From: Armatimonadota bacterium
GTDB lineage: Bacteria; Armatimonadota; Zipacnadia; JAUWAU01
DNA length: 64,000 nucleotides
Reading direction: 5' to 3'
NCBI GenBank assembly: GCA_030601885.1
Contig: JAUWAU010000008.1
Location: forward strand, 1 to 64,000
The translations under genes were made by a program, and so were the position numbers. Below are positions 9,196-18,835 of the stretch, in pieces (position 1 is the stretch's first letter; each line of letters opens with the position of its first letter). The notes beneath the pieces were generated by a model that was given only the letters and a program-made list of their open reading frames with translations, made no database searches and was not told where the DNA came from.

Positions 9196-11571
9196 TCAAA
9201 GCTCCACAACCAATACTGCCATATACTCGAAGTCGGGCAGCGCAATCTCAACGCCGTCCGGCGTCCTCTGCGCGGCGAGCTCGCGGCCGCTGACGGCGTC
9301 GAAGACCTTCTTCGGTGTCCCGTATCCTCGCAGGACGACCTTCACACCCTTGCACGGCGGCGGGGGCGTCTCGTAGGGGGAAAGGTCGATCTTCTTGCCG
9401 TCCCGCGTCACCGCTCTTCCCGTGTAGACCCAGGAGAAGTCGTTGGCGAGCGAGACTGTGAGGCGTTTGCCGTTGCGGCTGAGGAAGGACGCGGCGTGCA
9501 TCTTCTCGGGGCCGCCGAAGGTCTCAACGGGCGCGCTCTTCGCCTCGTCGCCGATGGCCGCCATGAACGTCTGAAGCGCCTTCTCGTGCCCGCCGTTGGG
9601 GTCGTGCCACTCCCACGACTCCTGCTGTTCGATCACCAGGCCGCCATTCGCCTTGAAGTCTCGCACGGCCGCGCGCATGCGCTCGGTGACGTCCTCCTGC
9701 GGCGGGACGAAGAGCACCTTGTAGCCGTCCAGCAGTCCCTCCTCGAGCTGACTGTCGGTGACGATGCCGACGGGCAGATGGGCGCGGAGCAACGCCAGAT
9801 ACGCACCGTAGAGCGGGTACAGGATCCGCCGCCAGGCGTCGCTCACTCTGGTGGCGTACTTATCGCGCGCATGCTCCGAGTAGTGCAGCGCCGCCCAGCG
9901 CAGTGGCACCGTCCCGGCGAAGTATGGCGAGACCTTGTCGCCCAGTGCGTAGGCCTTCTTGAACATCATGTTCGGTATGGTGTTCTCGCGAATGTCGAGG
10001 TTGGCGATGCAGCCATGCGTCACCATGCCGGCGGTGGCGTATAGCGTGGAGGCCTCGTTGATCAAACCATGCGCCCAGATGTGCGCCGGCCTGCCGTCGG
10101 TGGCGTCGCGAGCTAACGTGTAGCCGAGAGCGATCTTGGCATCGCGCTCCACGGGCTTCATGCTCGTGTCGAACGGAAGTACTACGTTCCCCGAATGTCG
10201 CATGGGCAATGAGAACTCGGTCTTCATGGAATCGGCGATGCGGAACAGGCGGTGGGTCAGGTGCCGGTCGGCGATGGTGGGATAGGTGTTGCTGCCGATG
10301 AGCATGACGAGCTCGGGATTGCGCTCGTGGATGGCCCGCCGCCAGTTGAGGAAGGTGCGCTCGATGGTGAGGTTGTTGAAGTCCCGGAGCTTGTGCCAGA
10401 TGGGGTCGTCGGGGTCGTCGTCCACCGGGTGGTCGAGGCCCGTCTCCTCCGTGAAGCGCTCCCGACAGTACCGGCACCAGCAGCCCGTTTTCGGCATGTG
10501 CACCTCGTCGTAGAAGAACCCGTCGGCGCCGAGCTCCACCAGCTCGAGCGCCCGCTGCAGGAGGTAGTCGGGATAGGGGGAGTTGAAGCACATGTACGCG
10601 CCGCGCCGGCTGCTGAGCGGCTCGCCCTTCCAGTTCACGCATACCCAGTCGGGGTGCTCGGCGGCCATGTGCTCGTCTTCCATGTGGCGGTGGTAGACGA
10701 TGATGCGGAGGCCTTCCCTGTGGGCGTTGTCGATGATTTGCTTGGCGATGTTTCGGCCCTCAGTGCGCGGATCGACTGCCCCGAGGGCGCTCGGCCACCA
10801 GGCGCCCTCTCGGCCCGATTTGATGTGACGGGCAAACACGCGAACGCCCATCTCTTTGAAGCCTCTTGCAGCCGTGAAGAAGACCTCGTCATTGACCAGC
10901 CGCAGACTCAGCCGGGTGTGAGCGTGGACGCGATGCTGCTCGTACCAGGCGGGGAGGCCGTATGCCATGGTCCCATCGAGCCAGTCGGGGCGCACCGCGA
11001 CGAGGGGCTTGTCGAGCAGTGCCTGGGTCTCGGGATCGAGCGGCGGGCGCTGCTTGTGGATGAGCATGTCGGTGGGCTCCTCGTCGCCGGGAGTGATGAA
11101 GATGCAGTCCGGGCGCATGGACACCGAGCCGATGGCCAGCGTGTGTGCGCCGGCCGACAGCCTCTCGCGGAACATCCGTCCCCAGCCCCATACACCGGGC
11201 CCGATGTATCCGCCGGTTGCCGGCACGGTCAGCTTCGTGAACTCCGGCTCGCCCACCGGATCCAGCGCCACTCGCAGCCCGACGTCGTTCTTGGTCCCGT
11301 AGCGCAACCAGCCGGTGTAGACGCCGTCGGCAGACACTGTGAACCGGTAGATGACGTACCCGGGCTCAAAGAACCTGACGAGTACGTGCCGCCCGCTCGC
11401 CTCCCTCTCCCTCGTTGGCGACGCGAAGGTCTTGACGTCCGAGAACTTCTCGTCGAACTCCTCCATCTCGATGAGAATGCCGCTTCCGCGTTCCACTTGC
11501 GGCGCGCCCTGCGCCAGCGGGACGAGGAGGGCCATGGCGAGGAGAGAGATGAGCAGAAGGTGCAGGTTCAT
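9196..11571 (-). CDS. Secreted TIM-barrel glycoside hydrolase-like protein
   Basis: 791 aa. The ATG at 11571 is preceded by AGGGAGG and opens a signal peptide (MNLHLLLISLLAMALLVPLA). Residues 20-160 form a beta-sandwich (probable carbohydrate-binding). Residues 200-560 look like a (beta/alpha)8 barrel of the GH42/GHL6-like kind, with HRHMEDEHMAAEHPDW near 295 and the putative catalytic GADGFFYDEVHMPK near 350, followed by a CxxC (CWCRYC). The C-terminal part (600-760) resembles a beta-galactosidase trimerisation domain. First gene of the minus-strand operon. It is most likely an extracellular glycosidase; the sugar specificity cannot be read from sequence. Confidence 0.8.
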   Translation of the reverse strand: MNLHLLLISLLAMALLVPLAQGAPQVERGSGILIEMEEFDEKFSDVKTFASPTREREASGRHVLVRFFEPGYVIYRFTVSADGVYTGWLRYGTKNDVGLRVALDPVGEPEFTKLTVPATGGYIGPGVWGWGRMFRERLSAGAHTLAIGSVSMRPDCIFITPGDEEPTDMLIHKQRPPLDPETQALLDKPLVAVRPDWLDGTMAYGLPAWYEQHRVHAHTRLSLRLVNDEVFFTAARGFKEMGVRVFARHIKSGREGAWWPSALGAVDPRTEGRNIAKQIIDNAHREGLRIIVYHRHMEDEHMAAEHPDWVCVNWKGEPLSSRRGAYMCFNSPYPDYLLQRALELVELGADGFFYDEVHMPKTGCWCRYCRERFTEETGLDHPVDDDPDDPIWHKLRDFNNLTIERTFLNWRRAIHERNPELVMLIGSNTYPTIADRHLTHRLFRIADSMKTEFSLPMRHSGNVVLPFDTSMKPVERDAKIALGYTLARDATDGRPAHIWAHGLINEASTLYATAGMVTHGCIANLDIRENTIPNMMFKKAYALGDKVSPYFAGTVPLRWAALHYSEHARDKYATRVSDAWRRILYPLYGAYLALLRAHLPVGIVTDSQLEEGLLDGYKVLFVPPQEDVTERMRAAVRDFKANGGLVIEQQESWEWHDPNGGHEKALQTFMAAIGDEAKSAPVETFGGPEKMHAASFLSRNGKRLTVSLANDFSWVYTGRAVTRDGKKIDLSPYETPPPPCKGVKVVLRGYGTPKKVFDAVSGRELAAQRTPDGVEIALPDFEYMAVLVVEL

Positions 11572-11731
11572 GGCGGCCTCCCTGGTTCGCACTCGCTTGT
11601 GTCATTCCCGTGCCACACTCAACACCCCGGCTGCCCCGTGCGTCGTGTTCGGCCCCGTGGCAGGTCATCCCTCGCCCGACGGGAAAACAAGCCTCACACG
11701 TCTAGCACCCACTCCGCAGAGGAGAACCACA

Positions 11732-12238
11732 ATGGACCTATTCGAGGCCATCGAAAAGCGCGCCTCTGTCCGCAGCCTCCGTCCCGTTGACGTGCCGGAC
11801 GCAGACCTGGAGCGAATCCTGGACGCCGGCCGCCGGGCGCCGTCCGGGAGGAACATCCAGCCCTTCGAGTTCATCGTCGTGAAGGACCCCAACACCATCC
11901 GGAAGCTGGCGAAGGCGCAGAGCTGTGTGGGCGATGTGAGCGTGCTCATCGCCGTGGTCGCCGACCCAACCAAGTCAACGTACTGGCTGGAGGACCTCTC
12001 GGCGGCGACCGAAAACATGCTCCTGGCCATAACCGCACTCGGCTACGCCACTGTCTGGGTCGAGGGGACGCTGCTCCGTGCCGAGGAGGAGCACAAGAAG
12101 GTGCTCGGCGTGCCGGAGAACCTCCGGCTGATGGTGGTGCTGCCCATAGGCAAAGCCGCCGAGCCAGTGGCGCAGGCGCCCAAGCGCCCGCTGCCCGAGG
12201 TGGTGCACTGGGAGCGGTACGGCAACATGCAGCGATAG
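11732..12238 (+). CDS. Nitroreductase-family FMN oxidoreductase
   Basis: 168 aa. The ATG at 11732 has AGAGGAG seven bases upstream; longer in-frame extension overlaps the divergent gene and is unlikely. The N-terminus IEKRASVRSLRP carries the family FMN-phosphate contact (RxSxR-like) and residues 35-45 (AGRRAPSGRNIQPFEF) are the classic nitroreductase signature. Length matches small members that use FMN and NAD(P)H to reduce quinones, nitro compounds or flavins. It is divergent from the glycosidase operon and followed closely by the FAD oxidoreductase gene, though a functional link is not evident. Confidence 0.92.
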   Translation: MDLFEAIEKRASVRSLRPVDVPDADLERILDAGRRAPSGRNIQPFEFIVVKDPNTIRKLAKAQSCVGDVSVLIAVVADPTKSTYWLEDLSAATENMLLAITALGYATVWVEGTLLRAEEEHKKVLGVPENLRLMVVLPIGKAAEPVAQAPKRPLPEVVHWERYGNMQR

Positions 12239-12248
12239 CCTGCGGAGC

Positions 12249-15023
12249 GTGACTGTAAACGTGTGGGTGATCGTCATGAGCGTAGACGCAGCCGCGTTGA
12301 TTCTGGCGTGTTGCACGGTGGGAGCGGCGACAGGCGCCACAAATGACGCCGCACGCACTGCGTCTTTGCCCAAGGCGGGGAGCTCGACCATCTGGGTGGA
12401 GACGGAGGCGTTCGCCGACAGGGGCGGCTGGTATCCGGAGACCCAGTTCGTGCCCTTCATGGGGTCGGCGTACCTCATGGCGGCCGGCATTGGCACACCC
12501 GTGGCCGACGCCGCGACGACGGTGCACGCGCCCTCTTTGGGGACGTACGTGCTCTGGGCCCGGACGAAGAACTGGGTGCCCGAACACAGCCCCGGACGCT
12601 TCCAGATCCTGGTCAATGGCACGACGGCGACGCACATCTTTGGGACGGCCGACACGGAGGAGTGGACCTGGGAGCGAGGTGGCGAGCTCAACCTCGCAAA
12701 GGGCTCCGTCAGCATCGCCCTTCACGACCTGACGGGGTACTACGGCCGGTGCGACGCCATCCTGCTGACTACCGACCAGGACTACGTCCCGCCGAGCGCT
12801 GTGGAAGACATCGCCAAAGCTCGTGAGGCCGTCACGGGAGCCCCGCCGAGGCTGAAGAACATGGGCCGCTTCGACTGCGTCGTGGTGGGTGGCGGCGTTG
12901 GCGGCACTATCGCAGCCCTCAGCGCCGCGCGGCTCGGCCTGAAGACCGCCCTGATCCAGAACAGACCCGTGCTCGGCGGAAACGCCAGCACCGAAATCCG
13001 TGTCGGCGTAGCAGGCGCGTCCGCCGGCGGACGCAATCGCAACATGCGGGAGACGGGCCTCGTCGATGCGCTCCACGTGGAGCGCGCCCGGCTTGGCTCC
13101 TGGGACGAGGCGCTCAAGCAGGCCTGCGACCGAGAGCGTCGTCTGCACCTGTTCCTCAACGCCCACCAGACGGACGTTATCATAAGGAACAGGTCGGCCA
13201 TCTCGGCGGTCAAGGCCATCGACACCGTCACCCTCCAACCAATGGTGTTCCGTGGGAAGGTCTTCATAGACTGCACCGGCGACGGCTGTCTGGCGGCCGC
13301 GGCCGGGGCGGACATGCGCTGGGGCCGGGAGGCGCAGAACGAGTACGCGGAGAGCATGGCGCCCGTGGCGCCCGACCGAGAGACGATGGGAAGTTCGCTG
13401 ATGTACACCACGCGCAACGTCGGCCATGGCGTGCCCTTCGAGCCGCCGCCGTGGGCGATAGCCTACACGGAAGAGGATCTGCACCATCGCAACCACTCGC
13501 AGGTGACCTCGGGATTCTGGTGGATCGAGTGGGGCGGGAACATCGACACGATTCACGGCAATGAGCAGATCCGCGATTTCCTGTTGCGCACTCTGTACGG
13601 CCTCTGGGCGCACATAAAGAACGACTGCGTTCACAAGGACCGCGCCGCCAACCTCATGCTCGCCCGCGTCAACGTGGTCGTCGGCAAGCGGGAGTCACGC
13701 CGGATATTGGGCGACTACATGATGCGCCAGCACGACGTGCAGAATCGCACACTGTTCCCCGACAGAGTCACATACGGTGGATGGCCGATTGACATCCATC
13801 CCGGGGACGGCATTCAGAACCCGGGCCGGCCCAACGTATCGATCCCGGTCGAGCCGTACAGCATCCCCTTCCGCTCACTGTATTCGCGCAACATATCGAA
13901 CTTGCTGATGGCCGGGCGCAACATCAGCGTCACCCACGTGGCCCTCGGCACGACGCGGGTGATGGGCACCATTGGGCTGCAGGGCCAAGCGGTGGGTACC
14001 GCGGCGTACCTCTGCCGCAAGCACAGGACGACGCCCCGAGGCGTCTACGAACGGCACATCGCGGAGCTGCAGCGCCTCCTGATACGCAATGACGTCCCCA
14101 TCCTCGGTATGCCCGACACCGATCCTGCCAACGTTGCCCTCGAGGCCACTGCCACAGCCTCGAGCACAGCGGGTGCTGAGGTGTACGACGGCTGGCACGC
14201 GGCGACGTGGAAATACCACGAGTTCACCCACTATCGTGGACAGATGTTCCCAGTGAGCGCCGACCGTATCGACGTCATTGGCGCCTGTCTGCACTCCACC
14301 TCGGAGCGCCCCATCGAGGTCACCATGCACGTGCGTCAGGCCGACGCCCCCAACGACTGGGCCTCGACCAAGGACATCGCCACCGCCCAGGCAACTCTGC
14401 CACCGAAGCACGCAGGGTGGGTTAGCTTCAAAGTTGAGGCGCAAGTGGACCCGCAAAAGCCAGTCTGGTTCTTCCTGCCAAAGACGGCCGGCTTGCGTTG
14501 GTATCTGCTCGCCGAGCCGCTCCCGAGCGCCTTCCGGGCATACAGCAGCGACGCGAAGAGCTGGACGCCGGCGTCCGGCAACTACGCGTTCGCGGTGGAC
14601 CCGCCGATCTCGTGGCCCATTCAAGGCGCTCCCGGCAACGCTATCGACGGACAGGCGCGGGCCAACGATGAGTCCACGCACATGTGGATCTCCGATCCGA
14701 GCGGCGAGCTGCCGCAGTGGCTGGAGATAGACTTCGGCAGGCCAGTCAAGTTCAACACCGTGGATCTGACGTTCGACACCGCGCTGAATCTCCCGCGAGT
14801 GACCGCCTGCCCGCTTCCCCAGACCGTGAGAGACTACAGGCTCCTCGTGGAGTCGAACGGCGAGTGGCGGACGATAGCCACAATCGAGGGCAACTACCTC
14901 CGCTTCCGGAGGCACACGTTCAAGGCCGTTCGCACGTCGAAACTCCGTGTCATCGTAGATGCCACCAACGGCGACAAGGCGGCGCGCATCTACGAGGTCG
15001 CCGTGTACACGCGGTCGGTGTAG
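12249..15023 (+). CDS. Secreted FAD-dependent oxidoreductase with carbohydrate-binding-like domains
   Basis: 924 aa. The start is uncertain (GTG 12249, GTG 12261 or ATG 12276); all leave a hydrophobic signal segment. Residues 45-180 form a beta-sandwich resembling a carbohydrate-binding module. Residues 205-620 are the FAD module: FDCVVVGGGVGGTIAALSA near 207-225 is the dinucleotide-binding loop, and NRPVLGGNAST follows as in the FAD_oxidored family found beside glycosidases. The C-terminal 620-924 contains two discoidin-like segments (PQWLEIDFGRPVKFN near 825). It lies 10 bp after the nitroreductase stop. An extracytoplasmic oxidation of sugar or a sugar-linked group is inferred. Confidence 0.85.
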   Translation: MTVNVWVIVMSVDAAALILACCTVGAATGATNDAARTASLPKAGSSTIWVETEAFADRGGWYPETQFVPFMGSAYLMAAGIGTPVADAATTVHAPSLGTYVLWARTKNWVPEHSPGRFQILVNGTTATHIFGTADTEEWTWERGGELNLAKGSVSIALHDLTGYYGRCDAILLTTDQDYVPPSAVEDIAKAREAVTGAPPRLKNMGRFDCVVVGGGVGGTIAALSAARLGLKTALIQNRPVLGGNASTEIRVGVAGASAGGRNRNMRETGLVDALHVERARLGSWDEALKQACDRERRLHLFLNAHQTDVIIRNRSAISAVKAIDTVTLQPMVFRGKVFIDCTGDGCLAAAAGADMRWGREAQNEYAESMAPVAPDRETMGSSLMYTTRNVGHGVPFEPPPWAIAYTEEDLHHRNHSQVTSGFWWIEWGGNIDTIHGNEQIRDFLLRTLYGLWAHIKNDCVHKDRAANLMLARVNVVVGKRESRRILGDYMMRQHDVQNRTLFPDRVTYGGWPIDIHPGDGIQNPGRPNVSIPVEPYSIPFRSLYSRNISNLLMAGRNISVTHVALGTTRVMGTIGLQGQAVGTAAYLCRKHRTTPRGVYERHIAELQRLLIRNDVPILGMPDTDPANVALEATATASSTAGAEVYDGWHAATWKYHEFTHYRGQMFPVSADRIDVIGACLHSTSERPIEVTMHVRQADAPNDWASTKDIATAQATLPPKHAGWVSFKVEAQVDPQKPVWFFLPKTAGLRWYLLAEPLPSAFRAYSSDAKSWTPASGNYAFAVDPPISWPIQGAPGNAIDGQARANDESTHMWISDPSGELPQWLEIDFGRPVKFNTVDLTFDTALNLPRVTACPLPQTVRDYRLLVESNGEWRTIATIEGNYLRFRRHTFKAVRTSKLRVIVDATNGDKAARIYEVAVYTRSV

Positions 15024-15037
15024 GCCGCTATGCGTCC

Positions 15038-15193
15038 GTGTGGCACGGGGAGCTTGTCCCTGTCTAAAGCGGGACCCCGACCGAAGGGTCAGGGGCTAAC
15101 CATGAATGCCAGGTGCTCGGACAACCACGGGTTGACCAGCAACCCGTGCCACCCGAAGGCCCCTGTGTGGCACGGGTAGCTTGCTACCCGTGG
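15038..15193. repeat. Cluster of dispersed palindromic repeats
   Basis: Three hairpin units lie between the FAD oxidoreductase and GH112-like genes. The third (15165-15193) is GTGTGGCACGGGTAGC plus its complement CTACCCGTG; the second (15125-15152) is a related CACGGGTT...AACCCGTG palindrome. The first ends with a segment at 15059-15094 that recurs inverted at 20971-21006 with 34 of 36 bases identical. No coding potential. These look like REP-type intergenic elements. Confidence 0.75.
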
Positions 15194-15222
15194 ATCCCGG
15201 CAGAGAAAGCGGTGATGCCGTG

Positions 15223-18200
15223 ATGAGAGCCGTGTGGTCGCTCATCTGCTTTCTGCCTTGCGCGCTTCCGGCAGCAGCTGCTGAGAACTGGTTCCTGCCT
15301 TACGAGCCGGACGCGCACACCATTGTGCTGGTGCACCTCGACGGGCCACAGGCCGGGGAGAGAGCCGAGGCCCGGACGCCCGCTCAGGTCACTCTCACAG
15401 ATAATGCACAGCATGCCGATGGTCGCTTCAGTGGCGGAGTTGCCCTGGCCGGCCCAAAGCAGTGCGTGCGCGTGGACGGCGTGCCGGGGTTGATCCTGGA
15501 CAACGACGCGGACTTTACCGTCGAGCTGTGGTGCAGGCCGAAGACGGCTGCCAGCGCCAGCCTCTTCTCGCTGGGCACGCGGTTCTACTGCACCATCGAT
15601 CCGGGAAGAGGCACGGCATCGTTCGGCTATCGGTCCGCCGACTTCCCCATTCGCTGGTTCCCCGTCACCGGAGTGCCGATCCGGCGCAACCGGTGGCAGC
15701 ACGTTGCCGTGACCCACGACAGAAACCGAGTGGTCCGCTTCTACGTCAACGGCGCCCTCGCGGCGACCACGGCGCACGGCGACGAGGGCGACTATGCGGA
15801 CAGCAGCCCGAGAGGGACGTTCGGCGCACACGACGGGTGGAGCAAGTTCTTCGCCGGGTCGCTCGACGAGATCCGCGTGTCCAACGTCGTGCGTGAATAC
15901 CGGCCGATCCTGACGTGGAGCAACTACCTTCCGGGCGAGACGATACGCGCCAACTTCGACGCCGATGGCTTGCCCGAGTCCGTCGCGCGTATCGGGGTGG
16001 ATGTGGCCGATCCCTCCGGAAAGACGGCGCTGAGTCGGACGATACATCGCGCTGACATCTCTGAAGGCCTGCTGCCCGCCGACGACCTGCCGGCTGGACC
16101 CTGCAGATTGCGCCTCAGCTTTCGGGATCGAGACGGCGCACCGATCTCGGAACTTTCGGTCCCGGTCCGCATGGCCGGCGACGTGCTCGCCGACATCGAG
16201 ACTCGCCTCGAAGCCGTCGAGCGCACCCTCAAGGAGCATTCTGATGACGAAGCCCTGTCTGCGCGGCTGACCACTGGGCGCTTGCTCGCCAGCCGGGTCG
16301 GCGAGCTCGTCGGGAGGCGCGAGTTCCAGACAGCTCAGAGCCGTCTCGCGGCTGCGGAGCGCGCAGCGCGGATGCTCCAATCTGGCGAAGCCAAATACCG
16401 CGCCCAGATCCGCCGCGCCGTCCGGTCGCATCCTCCGAGGAACGACATCCGCATCAGCATGAGTTGGGAGGCCGATACACACGCCGCCGAGGCGTTCCCG
16501 TGGGCGAAGCGGCTCGGGGCAAACGAGCTCGTCGGACATGCGGGACGCGGCGATAACAGCGGCCTGGCCATCTGGAAGAGGGCCGGTTACCGCACCGTCG
16601 TCCTCGGCAGCCGGCCGATCCATGACAATGCCTGGATCAGGGAGCACCCGGAGCACCGCCAGTACGGCTACTGGACCAACGATCCCACCCGGGCCGAAGG
16701 CACCGAGGTAGCGCTGGTCATCGAGTCCCCCACCTGGGGCGGCGAGAGCATCAGCACCTTCCACGATCCGAAAGGGCACTGGAAGGTCGTTGATCTGACG
16801 ACCGGACAGACGGTGCCGCCGGGGCGCTGGGACTACGATGAGAGCAAGAAGACCATAACCGTGCGGGACGCCTCGCCCGGGCACGAATACCGCGTGTATT
16901 TCATGATCGCCACGGGTGGCATCGGCGACCCATTGCTGCCGGAGTACGCGGACCACTCCCTGCAGGCTCTCGAGGAGATGCTGGCGCCAATCGCCAAGGA
17001 CCTGGACGCGTACTGGTTCGACGACCTCGGCTACGCCTACACCGGAAACGTCCCACAGGGAGCGTGGGACTGGGAATCGTATGCCCTAGCCGCTCGACCG
17101 GAGAGCCAGGCTCGGTTCACACAGGCCACCGGCATCCCGTTCGACCCCCAGTGGCTGGTGATGCCGCCGCGAACCATCGAGGTCGTCCCCCATCGGAACT
17201 ACGTCGCCTGGATGCGCTGGGTGCAGGACGAGATCCGGCCCTGGGTCGTCCGCGCGACCGACGTGTGCCACAACCTGGGCCTGAAGACCTGGCTGTACTG
17301 GGGCGATTGCCACGTGGGCATTGAGCCCTACCTGGGGAGCCTCAGCGACGGAAAGCTCGATGAGGTCGATAAGCCGTCGGGCGATGCTGTCACAGCGAGG
17401 GCACTGACGGACTTCCCCGGTGACATCTATCGCCGATTCCGCGTCGATTGGCTCCACACGCACGTCGCGGCATCCGACCGGACTCCTGGACGAATGATGT
17501 CGAAATGGAATAGTGCCGTGCGTGGGTTTCTCATGAAGCCCATCCGCGGCATCTACTGGATGCCGTTCCCGAACGTGGCGAAGTGCTCCGAGGAGGCGAT
17601 TCGGGAGGACATCACTGAGACGCTGGCCGAGATCAACGACGAGTTCCGCCTCATCGGCGAACGCTTGGCCGATGTGCCCGCCTACACGCACGACATCGAC
17701 CTGTACGTGGTCAACTCGTGGGGCAAGCAGTACTCGTGGCGCCCCTGGGGCGCGCCGATCCTGATGCACCTGACGGACCTTCCGGTTCGCGTGCACTTCA
17801 TCAGCTTCGCGGAGGTGGCAGCCGCCGGCGTGCCGCCCGATGCAGAGGCGCTTTTCATCTACGGCCTCCCCAACAGCTCGTGGAGTGGTGGCCATCTCTG
17901 GGAATCCGGCGAGCTCGCGGCGGCCATCGAGAAGTTCCTCGCCGCTGGCGGAGGCCTGATCGGAATGCAGGCGCCCTCGTACTGCGAGAGGCCGAAGCCG
18001 CGCTGGGCCCTGGAGTCGCTTCTCGGAGTCCGCGGCGAGGGCACGGCGCGGTACGAGCCGTCGAAGATTGACGCTTCGATGCTCACGGATACAGCCGCCG
18101 CGCCTCCCGAGGACGAGGCCTACAGTGCCTCGGCCCTGCTGAAAACGAGAGCCGACGAGGCACATCCGTTCTTCGCGGCCTGCGCCCATCGCATCGGCGG

Positions 18201-18687
18201 CCTGAGGGACGCCGTGACCGTGGCCCTCACACAAGAAGACGCAACGCCGCTCTATCTCGCCCGAGACGCCAACGGCGCAATGTGGTCCGGGATGGTCGTA
18301 CGCAGGCAGGGGCGTGGCCGTGTTGTATATCTTTCCGGCCACTCGCCTGACTTCGCGTTCTACGATCTTCTGCGACGGGCGATCTTCTGGGCCACACAGC
18401 ACGAGCACGACGCTGAGCGACTGTGCATCGAGGGCGCAGATCATCTGTACGTCTATGCCTACCCGCGGACGAAGACCATCGCCGTGCTGAACGCGGGCGA
18501 CGAGCCGGCCAATGCCACATTGAGGTGCGATCCGGCCATCCTGGGCCTCGGCGACGGCGTCATCACGCTGGCAGACGTGGCCACAGGCGAGAGCATGTTC
18601 CGCGGAGCCTCGCTGAGGCTCTCGGCGGGGATCCCCGTGAGCGCCGTACCGCACTGCGTGCGGCTGTTCGAGGTCTCCGCGTTGTGA
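15223..18687 (+). CDS. Secreted LamG + GH112-like (galactosyl-hexose phosphorylase-like) protein
   Basis: 1154 aa from the ATG at 15223, which opens a signal peptide (MRAVWSLICFLPCALPAAAA). Residues 30-225 are a LamG domain (FTVELWCRPK, RWQHVAVTHDRNRVVRFYVN). A helical linker reaches about 405. Residues 406-1000 resemble GH112 enzymes (lacto-N-biose and galactosyl-rhamnose phosphorylases): GHWKVVDLTTGQTVPP, WDWESYALAARPESQARF, WLYWGDCHVGIEPYLGS, VRGFLMKPIRGIYWMPFP and VVNSWGKQYSWRPWG occur in family order. Known GH112 enzymes are cytoplasmic, so a signal peptide and LamG domain are odd; the protein may act as a hydrolase. The similarity was judged from memory of the family, not by a search. 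Confidence 0.7.
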   Translation: MRAVWSLICFLPCALPAAAAENWFLPYEPDAHTIVLVHLDGPQAGERAEARTPAQVTLTDNAQHADGRFSGGVALAGPKQCVRVDGVPGLILDNDADFTVELWCRPKTAASASLFSLGTRFYCTIDPGRGTASFGYRSADFPIRWFPVTGVPIRRNRWQHVAVTHDRNRVVRFYVNGALAATTAHGDEGDYADSSPRGTFGAHDGWSKFFAGSLDEIRVSNVVREYRPILTWSNYLPGETIRANFDADGLPESVARIGVDVADPSGKTALSRTIHRADISEGLLPADDLPAGPCRLRLSFRDRDGAPISELSVPVRMAGDVLADIETRLEAVERTLKEHSDDEALSARLTTGRLLASRVGELVGRREFQTAQSRLAAAERAARMLQSGEAKYRAQIRRAVRSHPPRNDIRISMSWEADTHAAEAFPWAKRLGANELVGHAGRGDNSGLAIWKRAGYRTVVLGSRPIHDNAWIREHPEHRQYGYWTNDPTRAEGTEVALVIESPTWGGESISTFHDPKGHWKVVDLTTGQTVPPGRWDYDESKKTITVRDASPGHEYRVYFMIATGGIGDPLLPEYADHSLQALEEMLAPIAKDLDAYWFDDLGYAYTGNVPQGAWDWESYALAARPESQARFTQATGIPFDPQWLVMPPRTIEVVPHRNYVAWMRWVQDEIRPWVVRATDVCHNLGLKTWLYWGDCHVGIEPYLGSLSDGKLDEVDKPSGDAVTARALTDFPGDIYRRFRVDWLHTHVAASDRTPGRMMSKWNSAVRGFLMKPIRGIYWMPFPNVAKCSEEAIREDITETLAEINDEFRLIGERLADVPAYTHDIDLYVVNSWGKQYSWRPWGAPILMHLTDLPVRVHFISFAEVAAAGVPPDAEALFIYGLPNSSWSGGHLWESGELAAAIEKFLAAGGGLIGMQAPSYCERPKPRWALESLLGVRGEGTARYEPSKIDASMLTDTAAAPPEDEAYSASALLKTRADEAHPFFAACAHRIGGLRDAVTVALTQEDATPLYLARDANGAMWSGMVVRRQGRGRVVYLSGHSPDFAFYDLLRRAIFWATQHEHDAERLCIEGADHLYVYAYPRTKTIAVLNAGDEPANATLRCDPAILGLGDGVITLADVATGESMFRGASLRLSAGIPVSAVPHCVRLFEVSAL

Positions 18688-18835
18688 CGACCAAGAACTC
18701 GGCGGCATTGGAGTTCCAGCCAGTGAAGGGCCGCGCCCCACTTCGCGGGAAAAGCGGATCAGCCGCCCCGCGCCAGCTCCACACAGGGGCCAATGCGTTG
18801 GTGTGGCGCTCGTCGTCAGGGAGGGAATCGCAGAC

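Noticed and set aside
10252..11790. 512-codon plus-strand open frame opposite the TIM-barrel gene
   Set aside because: Low-complexity Val/His/Arg composition typical of a shadow frame; the opposite strand encodes a clear glycosidase-like protein.
15184..16956. 590-codon minus-strand frame opposite the GH112-like gene
   Set aside because: Shadow frame; composition and lack of motifs contrast with the sense protein.
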